Shown here piece by piece: positions 36,810 to 48,695 of a stretch of 64,000 bases of DNA. The notes beneath the pieces are model-generated. The model was not told where the DNA came from. It worked only from the letters and a program-made list of their open reading frames with translations, and did not search any database. This DNA comes from Syngnathus acus (lineage: Eukaryota > Chordata > Actinopteri > Syngnathiformes > Syngnathidae), in the NCBI RefSeq assembly GCF_901709675.1, contig NC_051095.1, positions 19,122,456-19,186,455 of the forward strand, read 5' to 3'. Within the stretch, counting starts at the first letter, position 1. Every line of letters begins with the position of its first letter. The translations under genes and the position numbers were made by a program.

Positions 36810-36889
36810 ATCAAGACTGACAATCTTCAGTGAAGGAGGTGAGAGAGAAGAGCGGGGCATGGCAGAGGGGATGATTGCTTCTCAAAGTG
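36810..36889 (+). other. Candidate host exon, 80 bp, gene unknown
   Basis: A pyrimidine-rich tract (TTATTCTCTCTATCATCTTC then TTGCAG) ends at 36809. A strong donor (AAAGTG then GTAAGC) begins at 36890. Between them one plus-strand frame is fully open: after one base it reads SRLTIFSEGGEREERGMAEG then MIASQS, ending with one base of the next codon. It could be an internal coding exon or a 5' exon starting at the ATG at 36859, which has GGGGC upstream and G after it. I do not recognise the protein. Open frames of 80 bp are common by chance, so the support rests on the paired splice signals. Confidence 0.3.
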
Positions 36890-37507
36890 GTAAGCAGAAG
36901 CTAGATGGTCGCTATTGATTATATTTTAAAAAAAAATCCCCTTTTTGTTCACTTAAGGTGATATAATCCCTTTTTTGCCTGATTTGTGGAGCTTTTTAAG
37001 CAAGTCAGAAAAGGACAAAAAGCGCAGACGTTAAACTGAGGTCAGACTGACACGCTTGCTTCTTCTTTATTCACTTGCCGCGTCTTGAACTTTAGCTCAC
37101 CAGATACGCTTTTTCCGCCCTCCTTTTTTGTACATTTGCCACAACTGCACTCTGTACAAAATGACAGATGCTGCCTTTTTGGGACCCGCAGATCGTCGCC
37201 ATGAAATTGTGAATTGATGGGATTTCTTGTAAACAGGCTGACTTTTGAATAAGTTGGATAAGAATGTTACAACTGCAACATGCAGCATTACAATATTTTG
37301 TTCTATGATGCATTTGACCTTGTTGTAGTGCCTCCAAGTGATGTATTGGCATTATTGTATGTTCCCTGAAAGCCTGGTGTCATTGGCCTAAATCTCAAGC
37401 AAGGATAAATGACGACTTACATTAAGAATGGCATGAGATGAAAGACAATTGTGACAAAGGGTGGGAGTCGCAGAATTCACATTCACAATGTTGCTAATGT
37501 TGTTCTC
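36890..37507. other. Unique sequence
   Basis: No recognised repeat. The minus frames at 37092-37352 lack motifs. Confidence 0.45.
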
Positions 37508-37600
37508 TGTGGTTCCTAACTTGGTTTTTAACTTTGTTCTTGACTTGGATTTTGACTGATTCCCGACTTGCTTTTTAGATTCTTGACTTGGTTCCTTTCC
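37508..37600 (+). repeat. Degenerate TTGACTTGG minisatellite
   Basis: Variants of CTTGACTTGGTTTTTAA and CTTGACTTGGATTTTGACTG recur about every 15-20 bp. Confidence 0.6.
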
Positions 37601-38908
37601 TCAGAAACAGAAAAGAGCAGGTGCTGGTCTTGCTCCACAAAACCTGGCTCAGTAGGGGCTGAAAATTCAGCTGCCCAAGCCAGTTTTAACTGAGCAACAT
37701 GAAATTTAGTTAACATGGGTGTAATAAATACATCCAGTTTTTTTCTTAAATGTATTTATGAAGTACATGTAGACGTGTCAGATATTCCCACATATCAGAT
37801 TTTTCATACCCGACATTTTTTTTAAGAACTGGTGGAACTAATGCACTAATAGACTTGTACAGCATGTTCTCTGCAAAGCAGCAGTCAAGGCACGTCTGAT
37901 CGCAGCTCAGTGGTCCCACGCGAGACTTTTAATTGCAGGACGCAGTCTAGTGTGTCTGCCGACATGAGATTTGTTGTTTTCTGTTATTGTTTTTCTCTTG
38001 GCCCACACATCAGTCAAATGTGGTCTGCTTAGATCTGCTGTCTCATTTTCACGTCTTAAAAGAGAATAATGACGCTTGAGAACAAGCCTGCTTCTTTTAA
38101 TCCTTTTTCCCCACTTCCAAGAGACTGATAGATCATGTAAATGTTACCTAGCTTGGATTTATAAATAAATACTTGATGGCTTCTTTCTGGGACAATTACA
38201 ATCTTAAATGGGACGTATTACGTAAAAAATACTTTTCAATTGTTCAGACATAGTAAGATGTATTTCAGGAGGGCCTGCCTACCCATGAAATGTGAAATCA
38301 CACAACCAAGTAAGTCTTGTTAATTGCTTATTTCTGAAAATGTGTCTCTTTGATCAGTGTGTGTTTCTAATAAGCAGCATATAGTATTTGATTGGAGCAA
38401 GTTTGTATTTGGCGATGTGACCGTTGCATGCACGACATATACAGCTCTGCAAATTTAACATGGCGGCTTGGTGATGAAGCGCTCCCTCCTAGAAGAAAAA
38501 TACTTTCCATGCTGTTTAGCTGTAATCCTTAGGGTATTTAGGTGAAAATCATGCCACAGTGTTTTGGGGTAAATTTGACCCGAGGCGTATTTCTTTATAT
38601 TTCCTTTATTTTTTAATAAACTCATAAAGGACCATCAGTTGTTTTTTTGTTTTGTTTTCTTTTACAATTACAAAATTTGAAAAGAAAAACAGCAGACAAC
38701 TTGTTTGCTGTTCTTTTTTAAAGACAATCAAAAAACGGAAATCAGGTCATTTCCTCTTTTCTGTTTTCAATATCCTAAATCAAAAGGAAAAACAAATGGC
38801 CAAAAAGTACACGGACTGGAGGCACTCTGTTTCCTGTCTTTGACTTGTGCAAAGAAAAAAAAAAGTTAATTGCTTTACGTTATCAAAATATAATAAAAAA
38901 ATTAAATA
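37601..38908. other. Unique sequence, no gene recognised
   Basis: AT-rich sequence with short chance frames only. Confidence 0.5.
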
Positions 38909-39078
38909 CCGTAATTTTCGGACTATAAGTCGCGGTTTTTTTCATAGTTTGGTGGGGGGGCGACTTATACTCAGGAGCGACTTATATACATATATATGTT
39001 TTTTTTTTTCACTTTTTTGGGCATTTTATGGCTGGTGCGACTTATACTCCGGTGCGACTTATAGTCCGAAAATTACGG
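38909..39078. mobile_element. TIR MITE, family 2 (AAGTCGC type), 170 bp
   Basis: The left end is CCGTAATTTTCGGACTATAA then GTCGCGG; the right end is its exact mirror for more than 25 bp. TA flanks both sides (38907-38908 and 39079-39080). A second inner pair (GCGACTTATACTCAGGAGCG, and GTGCGACTTATACTCCGGTG) repeats the core motif. The whole element could fold into one hairpin. It is a minimal version of the 26226-28447 element. Confidence 0.92.
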
Positions 39079-39080
39079 TA

Positions 39081-40467
39081 TTTACTAGAATTATGATTAA
39101 AACACAACAGCTGCAGTTAAATGGGACATTGTTGAATTGCTTTGGCAGGCAATTAGATCCTTTAAAAAGAAGCAAATTAACCTTCCATTTCAAGTGTTAA
39201 TTATCACTAAAATGGCCTATTAGCAGTTTTGTTGTTGTTATGGACTACATTCTCTTATTATTGTATACTTTACTCTATATACGGTGTGTATATTTTCAGC
39301 ATGGGGTTAGAGAAAGTTGTGCAGGGTTTTTTTGGGTTGCTGTCAAGAGTGATGGAGATGCGCTTGATATTTGCTGACCGAACCTCAGTGACGGTGAGTG
39401 TCGTCATCTTCTTCGCCAATCTTGTATCGTGCGATGGCGCTGTCAGACCTGGTGTCCTACTTTAGCCCTGATGGACGTCAGTCTCAAGTCTCTCAGCAAA
39501 ACAACAGCAATCCCCCCCCAAAAAAATCCAATTCCACTTAAAGTGGCAATTTTACAGTTTTTTAAACTTTAATTTTAATGATGGATAGATTTTCACAAGA
39601 ATCTACATGTTGGTAAAACTGTGTATTGGTCGGTCATCACATTTGTCATCATTTGTATTGCAAACGACTAATCATGATACACACAGCAAATTTGACCATA
39701 CGTGACCAATGTGCATGCCATGATTTATGCGCTCAATCCTGTTGCCAGTTGTTTACTATCACAGCAACCTTGCACAATGGCAACAAACTGAATGACGAGA
39801 AATACTCCAGAGTTATTTGCCTTCAGTCACTTTTACAACTGTAATCATATCATCAATGTGACATTTTCTTTCTCTCACAAGTTATTTTAGATAATTGCTA
39901 TCATCCACAGTAGAAATTATCAGAACTAAATTAATCTATAGAGTGCAAGAAAAGTCCATTGAGTGCTTGGTCACACATAGGCCATGTGTGTGTCTTGAAG
40001 AATACAATAATCCACAAAGTCAACAGCACTCTCGGCCATGCACGATCAATGTACTGTATATTCTATAATTCGTACGACCTCAGTTGTTTATGATAATGGC
40101 TACCTTGCTCAATAGAAATACAGAGGACCAATAGAAATAAGCCATAACCATATGGACATGGATAATTTACGTGCCCGTGCAGCACTGAACTTTTGAGGAT
40201 TTTATTGACTCAATTCTGTTCCTTTCTTTGGTGAAATGCAGTAGTTATCATGAGTAACTAGCTATAGGAGCTTTTTTTTCATAGAGAGGGATACCGGCCA
40301 AAAAAGAACACATGATAAAATTGTAAAATTGCTCTTATGTTGACCAAAAAATATTTAATAAATCACCTAAAAATATTAATCTATACCAGCAACTTACAGT
40401 GGCAGGCGAACCGATTAAATGCAATTCTTCCTAAGCCTAGTAAAATAGCACATAATTGTCCTACTGA
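39081..40467. other. No gene recognised; faint dispersed phrase
   Basis: A loosely similar phrase around ACCTTGCACAAT or ACCTTGCTCAATAGAAAT occurs near 39768 and 40103 and again near 42077, suggesting a very old tandem or dispersed repeat. Nothing codes. Confidence 0.4.
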
Positions 40468-40595
40468 GGGGCGACACGGTGGGGCACTGGTTAGCATGGC
40501 CGCCTGACAGTTAGGAGGTTGCGTGTTCGATTCCACCTCCGACCCTCCCTGTGTGAAGTTTGCATGTTCTCCCAGATTTCCCACTGTGTGAGTAA
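40468..40595 (+). mobile_element. SINE 5' (tRNA-related) part
   Basis: GGGGCGACACGGTGGGGCAC then TGGTTAGCATGG (A-box-like, about 40488) and GTTCGATTCC (B-box-like, about 40524) mark an internal RNA polymerase III promoter. TGTGTGAAGTTTGCATGTTC follows, the conserved family middle. The 3' half is missing. Confidence 0.8.
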
Positions 40596-41446
40596 ATTGA
40601 GACAACATCACAAGTATTTCAACATACGTATATACTTTGATGTGCCCTCTTTTGTTCAGCAGTGTGCTCTGAAATTTTCCCAATGTATATTATTTACCTT
40701 GGCTCCAATAATGTTGGGAGACACTGAATTATTGTACCTAATTGTACAGCCTTTATATTCAGCTTTGATGTTGTTTTTTCTTTCAGTTTGTATTCGTCGC
40801 TCACGGCCTCGCTAAGCAGCTTCTTTTTCCCCCCTCCAAGACTTAATTAGGCGCCTGCTATTTTCCTGCGTGGAAAAATAACAGTCGACACAAACAAATC
40901 CAAAACGGGAAGAAAAGCTACAGGGACAAAGAGAGTGATAGGCAGGATACCCACAATTCCTTCTGATATTGCAGCATACACAAAAACTACCTGCTGTCTG
41001 CCCCCTCCTAACGAAACGTAATTCACTTTTATGCATCGCGGGCCTTCATTCTGCCGGCGAGCGCAAACCACACGCTCGGCCAACATGGTGGCCTGGTGCT
41101 CAACCAGATGTGCATGTATGAAAAAAAAAGTGCACTGCTTTCTGCCTTCTTGCCTGTATACATAAATGGGCGTGTGATGGTATATTGTGTTTGCATGCAA
41201 ACACAACATACGTATACATATGCAACATTACACGTTATCCTGACAGTCACAGTTGTTAAAAAACTAAGGTTTTTAGAATTTACTTTTGAAATTCCAGCAG
41301 CTCTTTGCATCATTTTGACTTCACGTATGGAAAAGTGTGGTAGGAATACAAAACCTGCAATAATTTAAAAAGTACAACACATATGTACAAATCCAAACAG
41401 CCTCATCGCAAAGACAACCTATTTAAGGAAAATATGGAAGATTAAG

Positions 41447-41609
41447 TGGAGCACGATGGGGCACTGATTGGTACGTCCGCATCACAGCTCAGAGGTGTAC
41501 GGTTTGATTCCAGCTCCGGCCTTCCTGTGTGGAGTTTGCGTGGTCTCCTTGTACCACGACCCTCGTAAGGATAAGCACCTAAGATACTGGATGGATTGGA
41601 TGGATGATG
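41447..41609 (+). mobile_element. SINE with internal deletion and GGATG tail
   Basis: Head GCACGATGGGGCACTGATTG, B-box-like GGTTTGATTCC at about 41501, middle CTTCCTGTGTGGAGTTTGCG, then a jump to the 3' end ACCACGACCCTCGTAAGGAT AAGCACC and a GGATGGATTGGATGGATG tail. About half of the usual middle is deleted. Confidence 0.8.
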
Positions 41610-42915
41610 ACATTTTAAAATCATAGACATATTGCAAGCACTGGGGTAATTTTTGACCCCACTTATGTATCTAAGGCTTAGACATTCTGGTGTGTGCGTT
41701 CCCAAAGTGACCCGTATGCGCAAAAGCCGTTTTTTAAGCCTTTACTAGGATGATAGTGTTTGCGTAAGTAAATGTGGTCCAGTGAGAAGGCAATTCCTGA
41801 TGTGGCTATAGACCCCCTAGCCTCGATGTAGCGCCATCACTGACGGTTGGTAACAATAGAACATCCATAAATTAAGTGATGTGGATTAACCCAATGACAG
41901 AGTAATATTGTCACTTATAAACTGTCCAGACTTTATTTTGTACGACTTTGTCGCAAGCATAAAGGACACGCTATGATAATACCTGGCCAGGCATTCATGA
42001 TAACCACCACTGTGCACTGTATAAATAAAGAGAATAAGTACAAGTCTTTTCACCGTTTATCAATGACAATTCATTACCTTGCACAATAGAAATAAACAGA
42101 CCGGGCTTATTCAAGGGAATCTCACACATAAACAAGGCACAAACTCCGTACATCTAATACTGAGTAGACAATGCCTTATAGAGGGCGACCGGGAGCAATG
42201 ACGCCCGCATACACCATAGAGACCACTTTTATGTTCTAGTGTTCATCCAACTGCATCCGAATATTATACACCAAACAACTTTGATGGGTGCCTAAATCCA
42301 CTCTCAAAAAGAAATTAAAAAAAAAAACAATGGAAAAAATCAACTCGCAGCAAGTATCGGGAAATAAATATTTTATGCAATGGTTTCTACCACTGAAAAG
42401 TGTCAGTGACAACATCAATAGTAATAAAGGTGTCTGGCTATGCACAGATACGGTCGCTGTGAGAGACTAAGACGATTTCAAATTGCTGTGAGCACATTTT
42501 TTGATAGTGTGCTGTAACTCTGCCAGTAGGCATTTTTACTGTGGTTGCACTTTTTTGCTCACATACAAGAGTGTTGGGTCTTATGGAGCATGCAACCAAA
42601 CTGCTCTGTACACAAAGTGCAGTCACTTCACTTTTAAAGTCACTTTCCTTTAGCTAATAGCGTGATGTGACTAAAAATATTGCAGAGCTATTACCTAGCT
42701 ATTAACAGTAGTTAAATGCTCGCTTTAATCCCAGGCTATTATGTTGTGTACATTAGTAAAGAATGACTTTAGATAATACACGGTCAAGGACATGTCAACG
42801 TCATGCTTGCTCAAGTACAGGTATATTTGAGTAACAAGAAATTTGAATTTATGATATGATAAAATAATGTTATTCATGGCAACCGCCTCTCGGCACAATA
42901 CAAATTAGTTAAGTC
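41610..42915. other. Unique sequence, no gene recognised
   Basis: No recognised coding or repeat signal apart from the faint phrase near 42077. Confidence 0.45.
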
Positions 42916-43140
42916 AAATCAGGTTTATTTATCAGTCCTTAATCACATACAAGTCTCAAAAGACTTCACATGGCCAAAGTTGACAATTATTCTCAACATC
43001 CCCTGATCTTAACTCCCAGGAGGGCAAAGAAAAACTCACAAAACCCCAACTGGGGAAAAATGAGAAACCTTGAGAAGGGACTACCGATTGCCGGGCCTTC
43101 ACCAATTGGTTGGGTTGGATGGGTGGGTGGATGGATAGGA
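42916..43140 (+). mobile_element. Teleost dispersed repeat (SINE-like or LINE 3' end)
   Basis: TCAGGTTTATTTATCAGTCC, ACAAGTCTCAAAAGACTTCA, CAACATCCCCTGATCTTAAC and GAGAAACCTTGAGAAGGGAC occur in the order of a repeat I recognise from many fish genomes. It ends near a GGGTGGGTGGATGGAT stretch. It is non-coding here, and the class is uncertain. Confidence 0.6.
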
Positions 43141-43279
43141 GCCACAGCCACCTTCCACAGAAGGAATAAACGGAATGGTTAAAAAATCCAGTCAATGAGA
43201 AGTCTACACTGCATTCGGCCAAATAATGCAAGTCACTGTAACAAATATGAGCCATACCTTTACCACCTTGGATAATCGA

Positions 43280-43556
43280 AACGGGTGGCATGGTGGCAGA
43301 CTCTCAGTGCAGAGCTTGCGGTTTTTATTTTGGCTCCGTCCTTCTTGTGTTACGTTCGCATGTTCTCACCGTGCTGGTGTGGGTTTCCTCCCACATCCCC
43401 AAAACATGCATGGTAGGCCGATTTCCGGTAGCTGTGAGTGTGAGTGCAAATGGTTGTTTGTCTGTGTGCCCAGCAATTGGCTGGCAATCAGCTCAGGGTC
43501 CAGCATGCCCGTGACCCTTGTGAGCAGAAGTGGTCGGTTCAGAAAATAGATGGATA
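43280..43556 (+). mobile_element. SINE, near full length
   Basis: Decayed tRNA-like head (GGGTGGCATGGTGGCAGACT), middle (GTGTGGGTTTCCTCCCACAT then CCCCAAAACATGCATGG), the GTGTGCCCAGCAATTGGCTG block and a TTCAGAAAATAGATGGATA tail. It is the most complete uninterrupted copy of the family in the window and shows the full order of parts. Confidence 0.8.
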
Positions 43557-43871
43557 AATTAGGGCTGGTCAATTAATCAAATTTTAATCATGATTACGAT
43601 TTTGCCTCTAGATGATCACAAAATTCATATAATCGAGGACAAACGGTCATTTGGTGTTTATGTTCTGAGACGTGCATACGCAATTCAACCGTGATGCTCC
43701 CGCATGTGTGGAGATTGAAGATCCAGGCCATATTCATTAGGCAGTGTTCTACCTTAACGTGTTCAATAAAACAACAACAAAAGTTCATGAACTCGTTCAT
43801 ATTTTGTAGTAAAAGTAAAATGTTCCTTTCTATTGGCAGATAACGACTTAACTTAATTTCTAATTTCATTA

Positions 43872-44842
43872 CCGTGATTTGCCATGTATAATGCGCAAAA
43901 TTTAACTAATTTATTGTCCTAAAATCGGGGGTGCGCATTATACACGGGTACAACAATTTTTGAAGAAAATCTCCCTCGAAATAAAACTTGAAATCACCTT
44001 TCTTCTTGTTTGTTGTCAATCGCGCATCGCATTCAGCCATCCTGCCCAACACACTTAGTCAGTAAAATTCATAATTGACGACACATCGTTTGATGCGATG
44101 GTGCAATCCTTGATGGTGTGTTATTGTCAAATATTGTTTGTTTTTTAATCTCCATCGCAAACCGGATATCAAACGGAGGCCGCCATTACAGATGCGCAGA
44201 ACGGATGCGCAAGACACGTCAGCTATATAAAGAGCGAGAGTTCAGTTCTCTACCTATGTTTGTTGTCAATCGCGCATCGCATTCAGCCATCCTGCCCAAC
44301 ACACTTAGTCAGTAAAATTCATAATTGACGACACATCGTTTGATGCGATGGTGCAATCCTTGATGGTGTGTTATTGTCAAATATTGTTTGTTTTTTAATC
44401 TCCATCGCAAACCGGATATCATACGGAGTTCAGTTCTCTACCTAAATGCGTATTACAGGTAATATTTTATTTCACAACACTTTGCCTTGTTCCTTTCTTC
44501 TCTGCTGTTCACTTCAAACACGCTCCATACGAACACAATGCTCTCGTATCAGACGCTTGCTCGATCACCTGCTCGTTTGCTGTCACAATGTACCCTACAC
44601 AAATCCGAAACATTTCTCCGCTATAGAGTTTGCTAGCGCATGCGCAGTGATACTGACCGGCAGAATAACATCCGGTTGTTCCCAAAGATGATCTTTTTTC
44701 TGAAATAATTTTACATTTACGGACTTAAGAGTCAAAATTTGGGTGCGTATTATACATGGGTACAGGCTTTTTTCCAGCATCGACATGCCGTTTTTAGGGT
44801 GCGTATTATACATGGGGGCGTATTAAACATGGAAAATTACGG
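43872..44842. mobile_element. TIR element, family 3, about 970 bp
   Basis: The left end is CCGTGATTTGCCATGTATAA then TGCGCAAAATTTAAC. The right end is TTAAACATGGAAAATTACGG, with TA outside both (43870-43871 and 44843-44844). The interior holds a 250-bp direct repeat: TGTTGTCAATCGCGCATCGC starts at 44011 and 44261, and ACCGGATATC at 44161 and 44411. The shared part is about 168 bp, followed by about 82 bp of spacer. No transposase is present. Confidence 0.88.
44011..44428 (+). repeat. 250-bp-period direct repeat inside family 3
   Basis: Two nearly identical 168-bp segments (44011-44178 and 44261-44428) differ at very few sites, for example ATCAAACGGAG versus ATCATACGGAG. A spacer containing CAGCTATATAAAGAGCGAGA, a TATA-like string, lies between them. 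Confidence 0.9.
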
Positions 44843-44844
44843 TA

Positions 44845-46024
44845 TTTTTATTTTAAGACCATATTTTGCAATAAAGGTCGTCCAAGAAAAAGTAGCTTTT
44901 TAGGGGCTTGAAATCTCTTGACTTGAGCAGGGTGGAGCCATAATACTGGCCTAGTGAAGTTGTAATACAAATAGAAAAACGTAGTGTGGTGGGTAAAAAA
45001 CAACGGCTGAGGAGCTATACAATAACATTCAGGAAATTAGCTGAAGAGGAGCATCGCTACAAAGCAGTAAGGAGAGCAGGAGTGCTGGGCCATCAGTATT
45101 CAATTGGCTGCATTCCAACAAAACACAAAAAAATACCCTCCTGGTATCTTTTTTTTTAAACTATTATTAAACTGCGATGTTTCCAGTGGCCCCGACCAAT
45201 GCTGCTGACACAACCTGCGGAATTTTAACAATATCGTGAATGTCCCTAGAGGTGGCTTGCACGCTAGCTTGTCGGCCGTCATATTAGAGATGCCCGCAGG
45301 CGGTTTTAGCGAGTCATAGCTGCTAATTAAATGGAAAAGGCCATAGCCTGAAGTGAACTTTTTAATGGTCACTTGCATGCGTTTGTAACCGACAACTGTG
45401 ATTTGAGAAAGAAAAGGGATTTCTGCATTATGCTGTCTTATATACAAACACACACACCCGTGCGCGCGCGCACACACACACATACATAAGCTACATCTTT
45501 GTATTAATTTTTCAAGTCAGATTTAAGTAGAATTGCTCGTAGGCCCTGGTGAAATGCGGACTAGACGCATTCTTGTTGTAATCTTGTTACTGTGCTAATG
45601 AGGATTCACATTCTTTAATGCGTACTGGTAGTGGCAACTTTTTTGTCGTAGTGTGATGTAAATACTGTTCCAAATTGCATACGGTTCCGAATACTGGTCC
45701 AAATTGCATGCGGTTCCAAGTCCAAATATGGTTAGTGATCTAAATTGTATATGGATCCAGGTTTAAATCATGTGTGGTCCAGGTTTAAATATTTCCATAT
45801 TTCTATCTATTTCCATTTCCATATGGACTGAGACTCTCGGTCCAATTTTGTTTGCAAAAGTAGGTCCTCAAAACCAAAGTACTCAAAAGGCACAAGGCGT
45901 AAAAGCCAAGAGTGGACCCCAAGAACTTTTGTATGGCCTTTTTGGTCTGCCAGGTCTAGTATAATGCTTCCTGATATATTTGTATATATTCATATGTTGT
46001 GACAATTTATTTTTCATTTTTATA
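44845..46024. other. No gene recognised; short CA/CG tract
   Basis: Contains a CACACACACCCGTGCGCGCG tract near 45449-45482. A 127-codon minus frame (45100-45483) runs into it and lacks recognisable motifs. Near 45668-45720 a GGTCCAAATTGCATGCGGTT phrase is locally duplicated. Confidence 0.45.
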
Positions 46025-46165
46025 ACAACGGAAACAATCTTTCATGTTGTCTCCCATTAGTGTATGAACGTGTATGTGAATGGGTGAATGTGAGGCATTG
46101 TAAAGCGCTTTCGGCACAATGTGGTGTAGAGAAAAGCACTATATAAGTGCAGTCAATTTGTGTGC
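46025..46165 (+). mobile_element. SINE/LINE 3'-end fragment (AAAGCGCTTT type)
   Basis: GTGAATGGGTGAATGTGAGG, then TTGTAAAGCGCTTTCGGCAC and AAGCACTATATAAGTGCAGT form a 3' end I recognise as common to fish retroposons. Only about 140 bp is present. Confidence 0.65.
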
Positions 46166-46499
46166 TCCTTTTTAAATTGATAAATATTTAAGATTTATGC
46201 CAGTGCAAAGCATTTACGTGGAGAATCACAAGGTGGGCAACCAGTGAGACTTTCTGTGTTCTTTGGGAGCTGTAAGTGATGGGCTTAGTGAGTGAAAAGT
46301 CTCCATCGTATTGCTTGTGAAGGTGAGGTTGACCTTTTGGATGGTCGTGCTCACGAGTCATATGGGTAGGTACTAAGGAGTCGAGAGGCGACAAGCGCTC
46401 GTCTCCCCAATAAAACAAGCTGGGATGTAGCCAGGCAGATTTTAGATGGTAGGGCAGGTGATTGGAAAGCAAGCCATGTACTCCAAAGCTGGATCATTC

Positions 46500-47085
46500 A
46501 TGAATCATCCGGGTTAATGATATGAATCTTTGCACTGATTCACAAGTCCAATCACATGAGTCCGCTGGCCGGCTGCTGTTCCGTAGACAAGGCACGTTAG
46601 GCTCACTGGAAACAAGAGTGCTCTCAAATCATTGAATCACCTCAATGATTTGCCTTGATGGCCTCATGGAAATAGTGGACTCCAATGAACTGGGAGACTG
46701 GTTAGAGTTAGCGAACTCACCGGACACAAAGTGAACTCAGATGATTCAACTGAATTGATTGACTGACTTGAAATAGTCAACTGGAAATTCACATAAACTG
46801 GAAAGGAACTAGAAATACTGTTGTCTCCAATGAGTCATAGCAGCCTGACCTGACCCTTGTCAACTCACCGGAAACAAAGCGAATGTCATCTGAACACTGC
46901 AGATTTACATGATCGGAATTACTGACTAAAGATGAGTCATTTGAATTCGGAAAGGTACTGGATCTGGCCAATTCACTGGTAAATTTGACTTAGATGACTC
47001 AGGTGAATCGGTTGACTGACTGGAGTTAGTTAAGTCACTGGAAATACTGCGGTCTCAGATGAGTCACAGGAGATGGATACACCTG
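46500..47085 (+). repeat. Degenerate long-unit minisatellite
   Basis: The phrases ATTGACTGACTTGAAATAGT / GTTGACTGACTGGAGTTAGT and ACTCACCGGAAACAAAGCGA / ACTCACCGGACACAAAGTGA recur with TGAGTCAT/GATGACTCA motifs. Spacing is irregular. It is non-coding. Confidence 0.6.
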
Positions 47086-48695
47086 AATAGGTTTACCAAT
47101 GCATTTACATTATATGTTGTGTTCTACTGTTTTTAACTATTTAGCAATAAATCACATAGTGTGTTCTGGCCAGATCCCCCTCAGATTTTAGCCATAATAA
47201 ATGGCTGAGCGAATGACTCCGCTGGGATGGCGACAAATGTGGCATTTAGAGGGAAGTCACTAAATCAGAAAAGGTAATGCATGCACACAGAGCAGCTCAA
47301 AAAAAGAAATTGGCTGTTTATCACTTTGGATAAGGTCACAGTGTAATGCGAGGTAATTGACTGTGGTCGGGATGTTGAGCTAAAAAAAAAAAAAAACCTG
47401 CACCACGACGACATTCCTCGCTTGTTATCTGGCTTCCGAGTAAATGGATGTCGTTATCGGGGGCATCATTGTAATTAATGTGATAATTTATTCATGCATC
47501 TATTCAAACAGGCCTCTGAAGCAGAGTAAACATAAGTGTATCCACAAGCGCTCTGTAGGCAAAAGTATTGGGACAAACCAGTAGGAGACTGTTGGCATAC
47601 GCTGACGGACATTGGACATTAATTCTAATATATCCAACTAAAGGCAAGTCTGCTTAGCTTTTGGCTCATTCACTGAACCCCTCTTTAATCAAAAATCAAA
47701 AATTCAAATTCAAGACAGATCCAATGAATCTGTCGCAAGTTAGCCAACCAATACTTGATTCAACAGAGTCTGCGTTTTTTCTTGTTAGCCTACCAATTCA
47801 GCTTGTGTACGTAATGTAGTCGTAGCCAGTCAGAGGATTCCAAGGATCTAGGTAAAAAAAGACCTCAAAAGACCACACTTGAATTTCACACTTGATAGGT
47901 GGACAGCAACTCTTGGGATGTGATTATTTGTATGGAAGCATTCCTAGTTGAGTTTGATGTGTCCTCCTGCTTAATTAAATTTGCAGTGCTTGGCCCAATG
48001 CGTTGCAGATAGACTTAAATTGCTTTACTGTTTAACTGGAGGAATGCATAACGGTGCGGCTTGACTGGCATTTGTGATTGAAAACATTCCTGGAAGTGAC
48101 TGTTAATCTTATTTATAGTGCGTTACCGTGAATAAGCAAATACATATGAGCGCTTACCGTCACGAGTGTTTTCACAATCATGCCGTAATGAGACGTGTCG
48201 GGAAGCAGGTGCCCTCCTTTTCCCCGACTTCCTATGCAGCTGTGCTGGGCAGATTGAGAATTAGCTGCTAGCGTGCAGAAGTTATTACATGCTGAGCGTG
48301 ACCCCACTGGCAAACTACAGCATGAAAGACGCTTTTCAAACAACTCTAGCAGCAACTCGGGAAGAATAAAAACAGAAAATCAAGTGGCTGCTGGCTTGCG
48401 CAGACTTTTATTGGCAGCCATTGTCATGGTCGCATCTTTCATCTTGTGTCAGCCCTGCTAATAAAGTCGCTTCCGCGGTGCCATGCTAATAAAATCAATC
48501 TGGGGGAAAAAACTAAATCTAGAACATGTTGCTAAGAAAGATTACCCAAGATCCCTTGCACATATTGGATTTGACACAATTCACTTCAATAATGCTGTGA
48601 TACAAAAATATTTCCACCCATCAAGAACTCTTATATCAATCACTATGACACATTTTAGTCCAACAATTATGCAATACAGTTATCACTTGTTTAGC
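47086..48695. other. Unique sequence, no gene recognised
   Basis: Includes a poly(A) run near 47382-47396. Frames are short. Confidence 0.45.

Noticed and set aside
44446-44691. 81-codon plus frame shared with 27503 region
   Set aside because: The shared similarity is the family 3 element's own sequence, and the frames diverge after the shared segment.
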